From: Zygaena filipendulae
Taxonomy: Eukaryota; Arthropoda; Insecta; Lepidoptera; Zygaenidae
Direction of reading: 5' to 3'
Length of the DNA stretch: 64,000 nucleotides
Assembly (NCBI GenBank): GCA_907165275.2
Contig: OU015668.1
Coordinates: 7,435,658-7,499,657, forward strand
Below are positions 10,494 through 23,800 of this stretch, piece by piece. A program made the position numbers and the translations under genes. Under the pieces are notes generated by a model. That model searched no databases and was not told the DNA's origin. It worked only from the letters and a program-made list of their open reading frames with translations. Position 1 is the first letter of the stretch, and each line of letters starts with the position of its first letter.

Positions 10494-10659
10494 ATAAAAT
10501 TCTAAGTTACAACACTATGTGTATTTAATTGGTCACATTGCCGCCAGTAAAACTGTCACTTTGTATGTTATGCACGAGGAAAAATAATCACTATGATAAT
10601 CACTAAGTGCATTTAAAGTAATACTGTACTATTGATATATCATAATACAGTACTTTTGA

Positions 10660-10725
10660 CGACCCGATTGGCGCAGAGGTCACCATGCCTATCCGCTAAT
10701 CAAAGGGTTCCGGGTACGATTTCTT
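10660..10725 (+). mobile_element. SINE head fragment
   Basis: GACGACCCGATTGGCGCAGAGG and GGGTTCCGGGTACGATTTC match the pol III head of the SINE at 6615, with box B mutated (GGTACGATTTC). It stops after the head. Confidence 0.65.
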
Positions 10726-11079
10726 ATTTAAATACTTATGGTATGTAGCTCTTTCCTTTTTTTTATATTTTCGATTCATAATTTTTACATTTGGAGAAAG
10801 CACAACACGGCATTTTAATGACATATTTATGTCATTATCTGACAGACGCGCTTCTTCTCTCGCTGCTATAATAGATAACTAAATTCGCAGATTCTGAATA
10901 TACGAATATTTGAACGCCTCACTTTCCGCACGCTAGTACGATGTCTACAAGGGATGTCTACCTTCCTCTTTTAATACTTATAATGGCATTGACTACATGT
11001 GCATTATTAACGACACAACATTCATTAATAAAAAAAAAGTATGAATGAGGGACCGCTTCCCAACCACCAAACGATCAGA
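10726..11079. other. No gene recognised
   Basis: AT-rich sequence between a SINE fragment and a LINE fragment. Nothing specific is seen. Confidence 0.35.
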
Positions 11080-12030
11080 CCCAAACCAAACCCTCCCACC
11101 AGGCGAGTCCCACTTGGCGACTGAGAAACAGATCGACCTGCTTTAAATAATAAAAGCGCTTAAAACTAGAATGTAAAAAGGCGGCCAGCTCAGCATTAGC
11201 CAGGTGGTGCAAAGAAAGATGTGGAAAATGTGTGTCAAACCGATTCGGGTAGTAAAGGTAAGCTATAAATAACAAAAATATTAAATTAAATAAAAGATTC
11301 ATTTTTATCGTTCGCAAAATTTTCATACCTATATGATCTAGATCGATTAAGTAGAATTTGAGTGCTTTCTTGAAACTGTTTACGGTTTTCTGTTTCTAAT
11401 AGGCGGTGGTATATTATTCCAGCATCTGGAGGCTGCGCTACTCCGCGGAAAGCTGCCGAGCCGCCGCGCTGCAAACTCAGCTGCTGCGAGTACTGTCTAC
11501 GCTCGTGCATCTGTTTGCCCCGATCCAGGTTAATTTCTCATATAAATACGCGGGAGATTTGGATTCCAGAAGATTGAACAGTATAAGCAAGCCATGTGTC
11601 TTGATTTGATCTTCATGATCTTGTGTGCATTCAGAAAAGGAGTTACATGACTGCGTGAGGGTATGTCAAAACAATATCGCGCACAGTTTTGCACTCTCAG
11701 TTTTGTACGTTGTTAGTATTTTTATATAATCGTGAGCTATACACCGTATCTGCATGATTCAGCTTCGAAAGAACTAACGTTTCTACTAATTGAATACGCA
11801 GCTTCTTATTAATAAACGGGTGGAGTTTATACAAAATTTTTAGTCTGTAGAAACAGTTGGGCACGACCTTTGGGATGTATTTATCAAACCTTAAATCCTC
11901 GTCTACGACCAAACCCAGGTTACGCACTTCAGATACCCTTTCAATTGGCTGCCCTGACAATAGTAAGTCAATTTACGGCACCTTTTCCTAGTACAAAGCA
12001 AGATGTATTTGGTTTTGGCAGGATTAAGAT
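11080..12030 (-). pseudogene. Jockey-like LINE, C-terminal part of ORF2, decayed
   Basis: Read on the minus strand, 12030-11960 gives LNLNPAKTKYILLCTRK. The block at 11960-11697 gives RVSEVRNLGLVVDEDLRFD then FYRLKILYKLHPFINKK, the thumb region after the reverse transcriptase core. Then come RVQNCARYCFDIPSR, SPAYLYEKLTWIG, WNNIPPPIRNRK and VNSFKKALKFYLI in shifting frames. The end near 11080 reads YYPNRFDTHFPHLSLHHLAN, typical of the family's C-terminus. Several frameshifts make it dead. Confidence 0.7.
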
Positions 12031-13060
12031 TAAGACGGTTCTCTGTCTGTCTGTCTGTTTATCTGTCTGTCTGATCGCGATAATCTCTGAATCTACTGAA
12101 CGGATTGTCATGCGGTTTTCACAGGTAGATTAAGCTTAGCCTGGAGCTACATATAGGCTTTGTTTCAATGTAATCGGATGTCGGGCAAAAAAATTTTTAT
12201 ATAAAAACCTTTTACGCGGGTGAAACCGCGGGGCACTGCTAGTATATTATATAATAATATTATAAAGAGGAAAGATTTGATTTTTTGTTTGTTTGTTACG
12301 GTTCAACTCATAAACTACAAAACCAATTTCTAAAATTCTTTCGCCAACATTATCCCTGAGTAACATAGCCTATATTGATATCCGGAATTCCCGCGGGAAC
12401 TCCGAAATTACCGCGGTTGTAACTGCGCGGAACAGCTATTCTTTCTATCATCCTAATAAAGTTTTGGGACGGAGCTTATATTATATTACGGCGCAATCTC
12501 CTTTTGTATACTATACGTTGTCAGGGGCATGGACCTCCATGTCAGGGGTACAGAGAAGGACATAGGGTACTTTTTTTTCCGGAATTCCCGCGGGAACTCC
12601 GAATTTTCCACGGGTAAAACCACGGGAGAACAACTATCTCTATGGACCTACTGAACCAATTTTAAAAATTCCTTCATTTATAGGAAGCTACAGTGATCCT
12701 GAGTGAAATAGGGCAATTTTTATCCTGGAATTCCCGCGGAAACTCCGGAGTTTGTGAGTTCGTGAGTTTGTGAGACTGTAGGGGATCTCTGGATCTACAG
12801 AACCTATTTTAAAATTTTCTTTCACTTATAAAAAGCTAGTGAACCTGAGTGACATAGGGTAGTTTTTATCCCGGAGTTTCCGCGGTAACTCCGGAGTTTA
12901 TGAGATTACTATCTCTGGATCTACTGAAGCGATTTTAAAAATTCTTTCACTTATAGGAAGCTAAAGTGGTCCTGAGTGACAAAGACTACTTTTTATCCCA
13001 GAATTCAAGTGGTAACTCCGAAATAACTGCGGATGAAACCGCGTGGGTCAGCTAGTTTGA
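12031..13060 (+). repeat. Tandem cluster of five or more ...ACAGCTAGT repeat copies
   Basis: Complete and partial copies follow each other: 12035-12244 (with (TCTG)n and a GCCTGGAGCTACATATAGG body), 12250-12438, 12525-12640, then three shorter ones to 13060. Most carry the core GGAATTCCCGCGGGAACTCC and end in CAGCTA. A copy of the first subtype lies inverted at 60255-60440. Confidence 0.75.
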
Positions 13061-13466
13061 CATAAAATGAAACAAAATTTTCTCGATTTCCAATTGATTG
13101 TGGTAACATATAATTACTTTTATATATATCTATACATATTTTCCCATTACATCAAAATATTATCTACTTAAATATTTAAATTAAGATTATAATATAATTA
13201 ACCAAAATATACGATGCAATAAAATAAAATTTATGGAATGGCAAAATGGCAATAATAAAATAGAAATCATACATTAAATATATCAATAAAATCAGATATT
13301 TATATTATGTCAATAGTGAACATAAAATTAAAATAAAAGTAAGATAAAATTTTATAAATAATTAAAATGAAAAAAATATGTATTAAAAATTATGTTGGAG
13401 CCTATCACCGTGACCGATAAAAATTACATCTGTAACATAATAATTAAGTAGGTAACTATTTTTCAA
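13061..13466. other. AT-rich region downstream of the FAS stop, probably 3' UTR
   Basis: This stretch is about 80% A+T and follows the FAS stop codon on the minus strand. I found no canonical AATAAA on the minus strand in the first ~150 bases, only variants such as TATAAA. The true end of the transcript cannot be set from sequence alone. Confidence 0.4.
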
Positions 13467-14829
13467 TTACAGGTCATCTGCATTAGCAGCAGCGTTGTAA
13501 ACTGTATTATCCAGGAGATAAGTCTCGCATTGGTTACAAGAGTTGAATTCATTCAGATAATCTTGACTGAGATACTTGTTGATGATAGCCGAGCACCGCA
13601 TATCCTCGGTTGCATACGGCAAGGCTGTACTCAGCTCATGCAGTACCAGCGGTTCGTTGAACAGTAAAAGCTTTGAGTCTGCCTGAGAATCCGAGGAAAC
13701 CGGAGGCACTGCTTTCAAGACTACAATTTTGGACCGGAAAGGACCAAATTTCTTTTGATAATTTTTATTCAGCAATTGGATTCTAAAATACGCAGATTCG
13801 ATGACAGTACGCATGTATTGATGAGTATTGTTCATTTTACCACGCAAGGCTTTTAAACATGTATTCAATTTGTTATCCCAAGTCCTCGCTTTCAGCAGAT
13901 CTGCTCCCATCGTTTCAGATTTGTTTCCAACTATTAAATGGTAGATATGTTCTAACAGAGAATCCTGTAACTTTTCTGATCCCAAATCACCGAGATGAGA
14001 CGTTACAGATGAGTGAATATCTTCAGGGGTACCGCCTACACAGTAGACAGTGCCAGTTTTACCTGAAATAAAAATATTGTGAGAAAATTATACACACACC
14101 ATATTGACGTGAATAGGTACTATTAAAATTAAAATTCACGATGCCTTTCACACATACATTTCATACATCCACACCTACCTGTATGGCTATAACCATTAAA
14201 ACGCAACTTTAACTTTAAAATAAACAAAGCAACTCGGCTTAATTAATTTTTTATAGCAACAATAAATTAGAATAATATCATTAAAAGATTCGTCTTGGCG
14301 GGGACTACCGTGCCTCCAGATTTACATGAAATATGGTAATAATATTTTTGTGTTACACTAGTTTTATTTTTATTCTTACCATAACCCTCCAGTATATTCG
14401 ACATCTCCAAAGCCAACAACACGCCAGATTCATAACCCAACAAGTAGAAATTATTCTTATCCTTCAGTCTTTTCATCATAACCTGAGAAATAAACAAACA
14501 CTATTTAGTTCTATCTTTCATAGTCGAATATCACGATTTTTTTTTTACACTCTTTATAAAGTTTTGGTAGTTGAGGCAATAAGATTATTTTACAGGTTAT
14601 AAACGTTATTTAATATCTAGTTAATAATTAATTATTATTCTATTATATTTACATTCACGAGCCGCTGAGCCACCTCTCTCAAGGTTTCGTCCGGCCGGTT
14701 CACTTCGGGAAACAACATGAGCGCGGGCAACTTCAATCGTTCACAGAGCGCTTTGAACCTATTACGATGCCCCTCCATGCCAGGCACTATGCACAGATAG
14801 GTCTCACACGTGTTGTATTCATCGCCACG
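13467..14829 (-). CDS. FAS exons 37-39: degenerate thioesterase (TE), residues 2058-2348
   Basis: Family role: release of the finished fatty acid. Exon 37 has ETYLCIVPGMEGHRNRF and ALMLFPEVNRPDETLREVA. Exon 38 has FYLLGYESGVLLALEM; other FAS TEs have GYSxG here, so the nucleophile is E2134, with Ser one place later. Exon 39 opens TGTVYCVGGTPEDI and, where others have a GDH motif with the catalytic His, reads EPLVLHELSTALPYATED with no His in register. The C-terminus has a longer Asn/Cys-rich end (EFNSCNQCETYLLDN...). TE is very probably inactive. The stop is TAA at 13467-13469. Confidence 0.85.
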
Positions 14830-17800
14830 CTGCAAATGAAGATATACAAATCATTTTCAGAGTCAAAGACAGCTGCAGCTGGAAGAGGCCTTCTCTACTA
14901 AGTACTAAATAAAGTACGACTTGTTTTGCGATATTCTGCAATTTTACTTATATTTTACGAGAGGTTTTCCTGAGACTTGTTTTAAAGAAAAAGACTGACA
15001 AAAAAAGGAGAAAAACATCGTCTGCAAAATCATAATTTTTTAGTTACCAATGTTATTTTATAAGCTGATCCCCGAGAGATTTCACCCGCGTTAATTTCGG
15101 AGTTTTTGCGGGATTCTGGGTTAAAAGTACGCTATGTACAATGTTCTGTAGGTACCTCTGACAATGTGAATGCAAAAATGCTTTATGTCGTGTTTAATCT
15201 TTGTTCCGAGTATTATTATACGTACAATTTCTTAGCTCCTATAACACATGTTGCATTAAAAACATTGCCTGTGGATTCAGGCCACCTTTTGCTCACTTTT
15301 CAATGACCCACCTTTTTAGAACGGTGCAGCAGTGTCGGAACCTCTATCAAGTCAGCCGTAGCGTCCACTTCCTCTTGGTCAAACATAGAGTTCGTTAAAT
15401 ATCCCTGAAATCCTGAGGATTTCTTTTGTAAAATTATATCGACATTTTCATAGTGTAATTTTTTCAGCCTGTAAGAAAGTGCATGGATTTGATTTGGCGT
15501 TATGTCTTGCGTAACTCAACGTAGGTACAACATCGAATATATAAATACTTTTTTCATTTACTATGAATAGAACTTCATCCTTTTTTGATGTCGGTTAAAG
15601 ACCTACTCTACAACCTTCAATAATAAAGAAAAAGGGGCGTACTTATGGTATCTCTAAATAAAAGAATATTTACTTAGCAATCGACAGCTGTGGCAAACAT
15701 TGCTTGGGAAGATCCAATTTGAATTTTGTATTCAGAAGCCAATATAGTTCCTGGACACGTTCATCAGTCAGACCCAACATCTCGAGGGTAAGGCTCTCAG
15801 GAGTGCTACTGCTGATGTTTAACCCTGTAATTAACACCATTTTGTGAATTACAAATACCTATACTTCATTTGCCTGACAATTTGTATAATTCGTCCTTTA
15901 ACAATCAGCGCAGCGTCCTTAGTTTTTACACTGTTGCTTTTCTATATCTCGAAAATACTTATAATATCATTGATTACGAAGCATTGCCATATGCTTACGT
16001 ATCTCTGTTAGATTGAAATTGTGACCACAACAAATTCAAATGTTGCTGAATTCTTGTAAACGATACTAATAATTGTGAACGGAAAAATTACGAAAATAGC
16101 TTGCGAGTTGTTAGTATCTGATATTATAATTTTATAATTCGACCTTTGTTAGAACAACAGCATAGTCCGGGCGCCCAAGAGGGGATTTGTGGATTAGCTA
16201 AAGCGCGTCAGATGAACATAAGGGGGGTACCTTGCACCATGTTGAGTACCTCACCAAATATAGGCCCTCTACACTGGTAGGTGCGTCTAGAATAACCGAT
16301 CAGATTAGTAAAAAAAAATCGATAACTTGAAATACTCGAGCGCGTCAGATTAAGATATGGTGGGTTAATTACATGCTGAGAAATGTGTATATGAATAATC
16401 TGACGATTTGAACGTGACGTAACATTCTCGAGCGCGGTTGATTTATTTTTTATTTTAAAGTAAATAACTCAAGGATAGCGGGAAAAATTGAATCTGCCGA
16501 TTTTCATAAGTCGAAGAAACAAAAATCTTCTTTAAAGTTTAGAACGAGCAGCTGCAGTGAAACATGTACATAATTATTCATATCTCTGTCTTTATTTCCC
16601 TTTTGCTTTTTCCCTATCTCTCACTCTCTCGCACCATCCTCACACTACTTTCCGTCGCCATAACGTCATCACAGCATGTCACGGCGCTAAACGTGTCGAA
16701 TTATAACTTTTTTTTTTGGTTGGTTAAAATATATATTAAAATAAGTTAACGTAAGTATTACATCAAACTATAGGTTAACCTATAACCTTTCACTTTATTG
16801 TAATTTTTAACCGACTTCTAAAAAGTAGTTGTTAAGGTAGTTAGGTGTATTACTCCGCTCCGCGTCTCTCTCTACCTTTTACTTTTTATCTATCTCTGAC
16901 TCTCTCGCACCAATCCCACGCTGCTGTCCATCGCTCTTGACGCCATTTTACTTTACAGCTCATCACAAAACAACGCGTTCATGTTCATAAGACGCTCTAG
17001 CTTGTTTGTGCTTTAAAGTTAGTTTTGTGATTAATATTTTGTGAGCTTTTTTACATATTTCATAGAAATATAAAGTGCGTTTTTTGTGAACAAGAAATAG
17101 CTCATAAAGTTATTAAACTTACGTTTGAAATAAAAAAAAATCTTAAAATAAATCATAATTTTTGTTTCTAGCAGTCAGATTGATAATATCCCCCAAAATT
17201 ATTGTCAGATTTGAAGCCAACATAACTTGGACTGCAAGCTGAACCTTCTGTAAAATAATCTGACACGCTCGAGTATTTCAAAATTGAGATTTTTTTTGCG
17301 TTTTCAAAAATTCGCTACTACCTTGCGTCACCTCCAAATTGGCAGATTTTCGAAGGGGAGCATTTTTAAGTTTCACTTAACATCCCCTTTGAATATCTGA
17401 CGCGCTGGAGTAAAATTTTTTTTTTCTTTTTTTCCCCTTCCGGATGGCCACCCCCACCATGCAAATCGGCAGATGAATATATTTTCGATATCAGAGACAC
17501 CTTTGAGTATCTAAACTACAATATCTGACGCGCTTGAGTATTTCCATTTTACTATTTTTTTTTTACATTTTTGAAAGCCTGTAGAAGCTAAACCCACCGG
17601 TGAATGAAAAAACATCATATAACCTTATTTTGTTTATATCTTCTAATCTTCAAAACCCAATAGGATCCCACGACGCTCGAGTGAATCCCGAATTAGCACC
17701 GGTATCTCCCGTATCTACTAGCAGTCAGATTGAAAATGTGCGTACGAGGTGATAGAGGTGTGTAAGTATAGAGGTCCAAAGGACAAGTGCGGGTGCCTAG

Positions 17801-20800
17801 ACACCGCCTACCCTGCTTCCCGGAGGCAGGTAACATAGGTTAGACTTGTATTACACTATTAGTAACAAGTGACGGGATTACCTGGTATTTTTGCAATTTC
17901 TTGGATTAAATTATTTTTCACGGAGACTTTTTTGAATGAAGACACCACAGTTTTTTGGCTGTTTAGAGCTCTTTCAAGCAAATCGAGAGCACTATGTGTT
18001 TCTAGATATTGATCAGATGGTAATTCATTAACATTTTCTGATCCTACAAACTAAAAAAAAAGGAAACATTTAAATCTTAACTCGGATTAAGTTTATGTTT
18101 TATATGATTTTCAATAACAAAATATTGTACTGTATCTTATACAAAATATTGTGGCATACTTTTTTTAAGTTATTCAAACTTATCGATAAAGCAGGTAAAC
18201 CAGATTTGACACGTTGAACACATATTTCACGACCAAAGTTTGAACCATCACTGATCATCACGAAGTTCCTGTCAAGAAATATAATATTATAATAACTGTA
18301 ATTAATATATATAACATAATATTATAAAAATTAATAAGTAATGATCTTTATATTGAATTGCACTCACTTTAATGAACTACAAATTTTTCTAGAAGTTATA
18401 TCCAAAAAGTCCATTGCTGAATTAAGTTTGATTTTATATTCTACTTGAATATCGTCAGTAGCAGTTCGCACCACAAATATTGCACGCACCGGTCCTATGT
18501 CGTTGCTTTTATTCAGAAAAACGTGAATTTTTTCTTTCTCATCCAAATTGCCATGAAGGATTTTTACTTGAACGCCATGTTGTTCCCATAATCTAGGGAA
18601 GTTAAAGAGGATAAATGAAAATTGGCTACTTGACAAAATTTTTTTTTAGTCCGGCGTGTAGATTATTAAAAAATATTGGACACGTATTTTTTTCTTTTTT
18701 TACGTACTAAAAAAATAATAGAGATACATTGAGTTGAAATTTCGCGTGACGTCACAATTCGGTGTGGTTTGTATGGCGCTTATAATGAATATTGACGTCA
18801 CGAGCTCCCCACCCTAAACTTTAATGCGCTTTATCTATGTTCATTTTCATTAAATTGAAAAAGCAATAAATATGTGTCTATTATTTTTTTATTTTCTAAC
18901 TGACGGACTAATTAGAATTTTGATATTCATACCTTGGAGAATACCCAATTCTTTATCGTAGAATAGTAGCAGTGTTCGTTGTGGTAGTCTAGCGGAAGAA
19001 TTCTCACTCTATTTAAAGGTTGGTTTTTTAAATCCAGACTTGTTAAACCTACCTCCGGGTCTACAGATAGGCAATCAAGCAGGTTTAAAACCTTTGCTTA
19101 GGGTTTAAACCCGATAAAAGCACGTAAACGCTCACGTTTAAATCGGGCTTAACCCAAGTACTGGGTTGATATACGGGTCTTTTTGTCTGTGTACAACACA
19201 ATTCGCTTAGTACGAATATTCGGTGAAGCAAGTTCATGTGAGAAGCAATTCGAAAGCGTGTAAAATCCACCGCACTTGGCAATAGACTAACGTCAACACA
19301 CCCTCAGCTTTCAGGGTTAAAAATAGATTTTGTCACAGATTGTGATAGTAAAGGTGGCATTAATAGGCGACCTTATCTATACATTTAAAATGCTTTGTTC
19401 TGAATGACTGATGGAGCACAGGCTAAACCGCTGATCGTAGAGACCTGAAACTTGGAGGGTGTGTTCTTTGTGTGACGTGCCAGGCATCCGACAAGAAAGG
19501 ATTTTGGAAAATCAAACCCCTAAGGGGATGAAAAGGGGTTGCAAAATTTGCATGGAAGAATTCCGCGGGAACTTCAAAATTATCGCGGGTGAAACTGCGC
19601 GGGACAGCAAGTCTATATTCTTATAATATACTAGCTGTCCCCCGCGATTTCATTCGCGGTAATTTCGGAGTTCCCGCGGGAATTCCGGGAAAAAAGTGTT
19701 CTACGTCCTGATTAGCTGTTCCCCGCATTAGTGCCGGAGTTCCCGTGGGAATTCCGGAATAAAAACTATCCTATCTTTTAAGTTGGACCATATTAAAAAT
19801 GTTTACAAAATTTTATCAAAATCCGTTCAGAAACTACTGAACGGATTTTGATACAATTTTGTAACCATTTATAATAATGGTCGAACTTAAAAGATAGGAT
19901 AGTTTTTATCCCGGAATTCCCGCGGGAACTCCGAAATTACCGCGGATGAAATCGCGGGAGACAGCTAGTGTATTATATTAAACAGAAACTGACTGACTGA
20001 TCGATCAACGCACAGCTGAAACTACTGGGTCTAGATTTAGAACCATTAAATTTTGCACAAATATTCCTTAAGTAACGCAGGTGTGCACTAAGAAAGTATT
20101 TTTAAAAATTCAACCCCTCTTAAGGGGGTGAAAAGTGGTTGCAAAGTTTGTATGGATAATGTGTTTTCTTGGAAGAAACTGGTCAAGAAATTAAAAAGGC
20201 TTGCTCATTCAATTACCACGGGAACTCTGAAATTATCGCAGGGAACAGTTAGTCATTAAAAAAATATGGATTAGCATGCTAGATGAATCTAGGTAGATAG
20301 GAAAAGTTAATTTGGTTTGTAATACAGAATAATATAAGTAATGGAGCAGATACGAGTAAATACTAAAAAGAAATGGATATTATTGTATTAAACACAAAGT
20401 AGACAACAACTATATCAAAACAGGATTATACTAAGTATAATAAATCTATACAAAGAGTAAACCGAATAAAAATGAAAAATATTTTACCTTTTCTTGAAAT
20501 CTAAGTATCCTGATGTGCTGGGACACAACACATGCAGCTTCCGAACGCCGCTGGCGATAAGGTGGTTGGCAAGTTGTACACCAAATCCCTCATCATCGCA
20601 AAGTATTGCGTAGCATTCTTCCGGTGAACAAGTCAATCTAAAGAGAATGAAAATGTATTGGAAACCGTAAAAGAGCGATGCTGGAACCAAAACGCTATCA
20701 GAGGGATCTTTTGAATATCAAGCTGTTCCCCGCGGTTTCAGTCGCGTTGATTTCAGAACTTCCGCCTGATTTCCGAGACAAAAATACCCTTTGTCCTTTT

Positions 20801-23800
20801 CTGTATCTCTGATAACGTGTGTGAAAAATTTAATGATGATTGGTTGAGCCGCTAAGGCGTGAAAGCGTAACAAATAAACGGACAAGCAAATAAACTCACA
20901 TTCGCATTTATGATAAGTAATGCTATTGCTCCACCTGCGTTAACGTTAACGTTGATGTTAATGTCCAACTACGCGTTAATTAAGGCATTAAAATACGTGT
21001 TGGCTACATTTAGTTTGCAACGTGCCGATAATAGCTGTGGGCGTTGTACGGACGCACTAGTTACATCGACCGTCGCCGTACGATCTAAAAACGGACGGTT
21101 CGCCGATCCCCAGGCAACTAGTTGAATTTGAAGACGAGCGACGGCCGCGACGAGTGACGGACGCGCGACGGCCGCGACGAGCGACGACGGCTGCGACGAG
21201 CGAAGAACGCAACGGGCGAAACGTTGATGACGCAAGTCGCGACCGTTATTCAGCCGACTAGTAGAATTCGAAGACGGCTAAACGGGGAAGTTTACGGCAA
21301 CGGACGAAACATTGTTAACGACGCGCGACGCTTGAACATAGGCGGTTTATACTTTAATAGTGGATATCATATACAAGCACATTAGTCCGTTGAATTGATA
21401 TTATCATCGTTTCAGGGACAAAGTTTGCGCCAAAAACCGGATTCGTCGAAAAAGAAATCAATCGGAATTCTTACAAACAAAGGAGAGGTGTCGTTGTCAC
21501 AAAAATTTTATAATTGGATGAGAGTCTTATTTGCAATGTGAGTTCAGAGAAAACAAAAGGCGCCTGAAATTTCAAATATTTTGAGGTTATAAAAACAACT
21601 CGATCGTTCTGTGGCTTGGTTGCAACTCAAACGAGTGAAATTTTAACCGAACAACTGCGCCCAAACCCGCGGAACGCACACCAGGGCGACTTCGCGACGA
21701 ACGAGGCCGGAGTACGTCCTCGATAACTGCCGTCGCGGAGGACGTCTCGTCCTCGCTCGTCGCGAAGTTGCGTGAAACGGCCCCCGTCGCTGCAACGGCC
21801 CACGACTGGTCGATGACGACGATCGGACGGTCTCGTTTCGTCGTTCAAAAATGCGACGACGACCCACCTCTAGCCGATAAGCGTTAATTTCTAGTGAAAT
21901 AACGAGTTAACACAAAATGGAGGTCGAAGCTTCAAAGAGCTGTTTTTTGCAATGGAGGTAGAAGCAGCTGTAATTTTTGCATCAATGAGTGTTTTAAATT
22001 ATTATATGCATTTATGCAATTTAAGAAAAAAGAAAAAAACACACAGAATGAGAAGACGTTAATATAGCCAACACCGCGCTAAGTAACGCGCTAAAAGCAT
22101 TTGATGTGTCAAAAAAACCGACACCCGAGCTATCGCTTAACGTTTAACGTCATTAGTAATGCCGTTAGTAAGTTAACCCGTTAAAATGTTGGCCACATCT
22201 TCGTAATGCCTTATTTAGCGCACTAATTTACGCATTAAGACGCAGGTGGAGCAGTAGCATTAATATAATAACAACTTTTCACACAAATTTATTTGATTTC
22301 ACAATAAGCTCCAATTTTTTTTTTCAATTCTATTTTGATTACATACCCGCTTATGTGTCGTAGCCATATTTTTTATTTTATTTGTTTTTTATTTTGTGGG
22401 AAAACCTTACGTCTATATTACGACGATTAACCGAAATAATAGATGAAAGTCAGCCAGTAGAGCAAGCTGGGTTCGTTGAGAACTACTCGACAGTAGATCA
22501 CATTCACACTCTCAAAACAATTATTGAAAAATATAACGAATACAATAAAAGTCTCTACATATGCTTTATCGACTATACCAAAGCTTTTGATTAAATTTTA
22601 CATGATACAATATGGCAAGCATTATCAATACAAGGAATAAATGAAGAATACATTGACTTAATAAAAGAATTATACAAAAGTAGTATATCAAGAATCATTT
22701 TAGATAAACCAGGACCAAATTTTAAGATCGAACGAAGGGTAAAACAGGGTGATCCACTATCACCTAAGCTTTTCATAGCTGTATTAGAACAAGTTTTTAG
22801 AGCGTTAAATTGGGATGATATGGGTTTAAAAATTGATGGTAAATATTTAACTCATTTACGATTGGCAGATGATTTGGTTTTACTCTCCGAAAATCCAATG
22901 GAACTCCAAAAGATGATAGAGTCACTAAACAAAGAAAGTAAAATGGTGGGCCTAGCATTTATTCAAGATAAGACCAAGTTAATGACCAATAGACACCAAG
23001 TACCATTAAAATTCGACTCAGTAAATCTGAAGTACGTGAACGATTACATATATTTAGGAAATTTAATTTCGTTTAAATCTTGTACTGAAAAAGAAATAGA
23101 CCGAAGAGTTCAGAAAACCTGGAACAAATATTGGGCAATGAAGGAGATCTTTAAAAGTAATTTACCTACAAAGTTAAAAACTAAAGCGATGGAAATGTGC
23201 CTAGTGTCATGCTTGACATATGCCTGTCAAACGTGGTCTTTAACAACTAGAACTCTCGAAAAATACAAGTCTGGCAAAGAGGGATGGAACGGAGCTTTAT
23301 GGGACTAAAACTAAAAGATCGTATTAGAAATATCACAATAAGAAAATAGACGAAAGCAAGAAATGCAGGGAAACGAGTTCTGTCGTCAAAGTGTAAGTGG
23401 GCAGGTCATACGCAGAGAGTGCCAGATGAAAGATGGTCTAAGATTATCACTAACTGGTGGCCAATAAGCGAAAAACGTCGAGCAGGCAGACCACATAAAC
23501 GGTGGAGCGACGACATAATCACCATTGCTGGAAAAACGTGGAGTAAGTCAGCACAAAATAGAGAGGAATGGAACCGTTTGGAGGAGGCTTTCACCGCCAG
23601 AAGCGGTCCTCGCACTGAAAACTAATAATATAAAAAAAAAATACTAACATAAACATAGCGTAGTCAATTTTATTTATTTACTAATAAAAAATAAAAATAA
23701 AAACTAACACTACTAAACAATAGAAAATTGTAATACTTAGCTTAAGATAATATTCAGTGTGCAGGAATTAAAAAGCTTTATTATTATTATTAGGAAAACC

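Noticed and set aside
11426..11528. GC-rich block flanked by CCAG and GTTAAT on the plus strand, resembling an isolated exon
   Set aside because: The minus strand there continues the C-terminus of a jockey-like LINE (SPAYLYEKL..., WNNIPPPIRNRK), so it is retrotransposon sequence.
21627..21867. Arg-rich minus-strand frames of 73-74 codons
   Set aside because: They lie in the GC-rich interior of a non-autonomous inverted-repeat element, overlap each other in two frames and show no motif.
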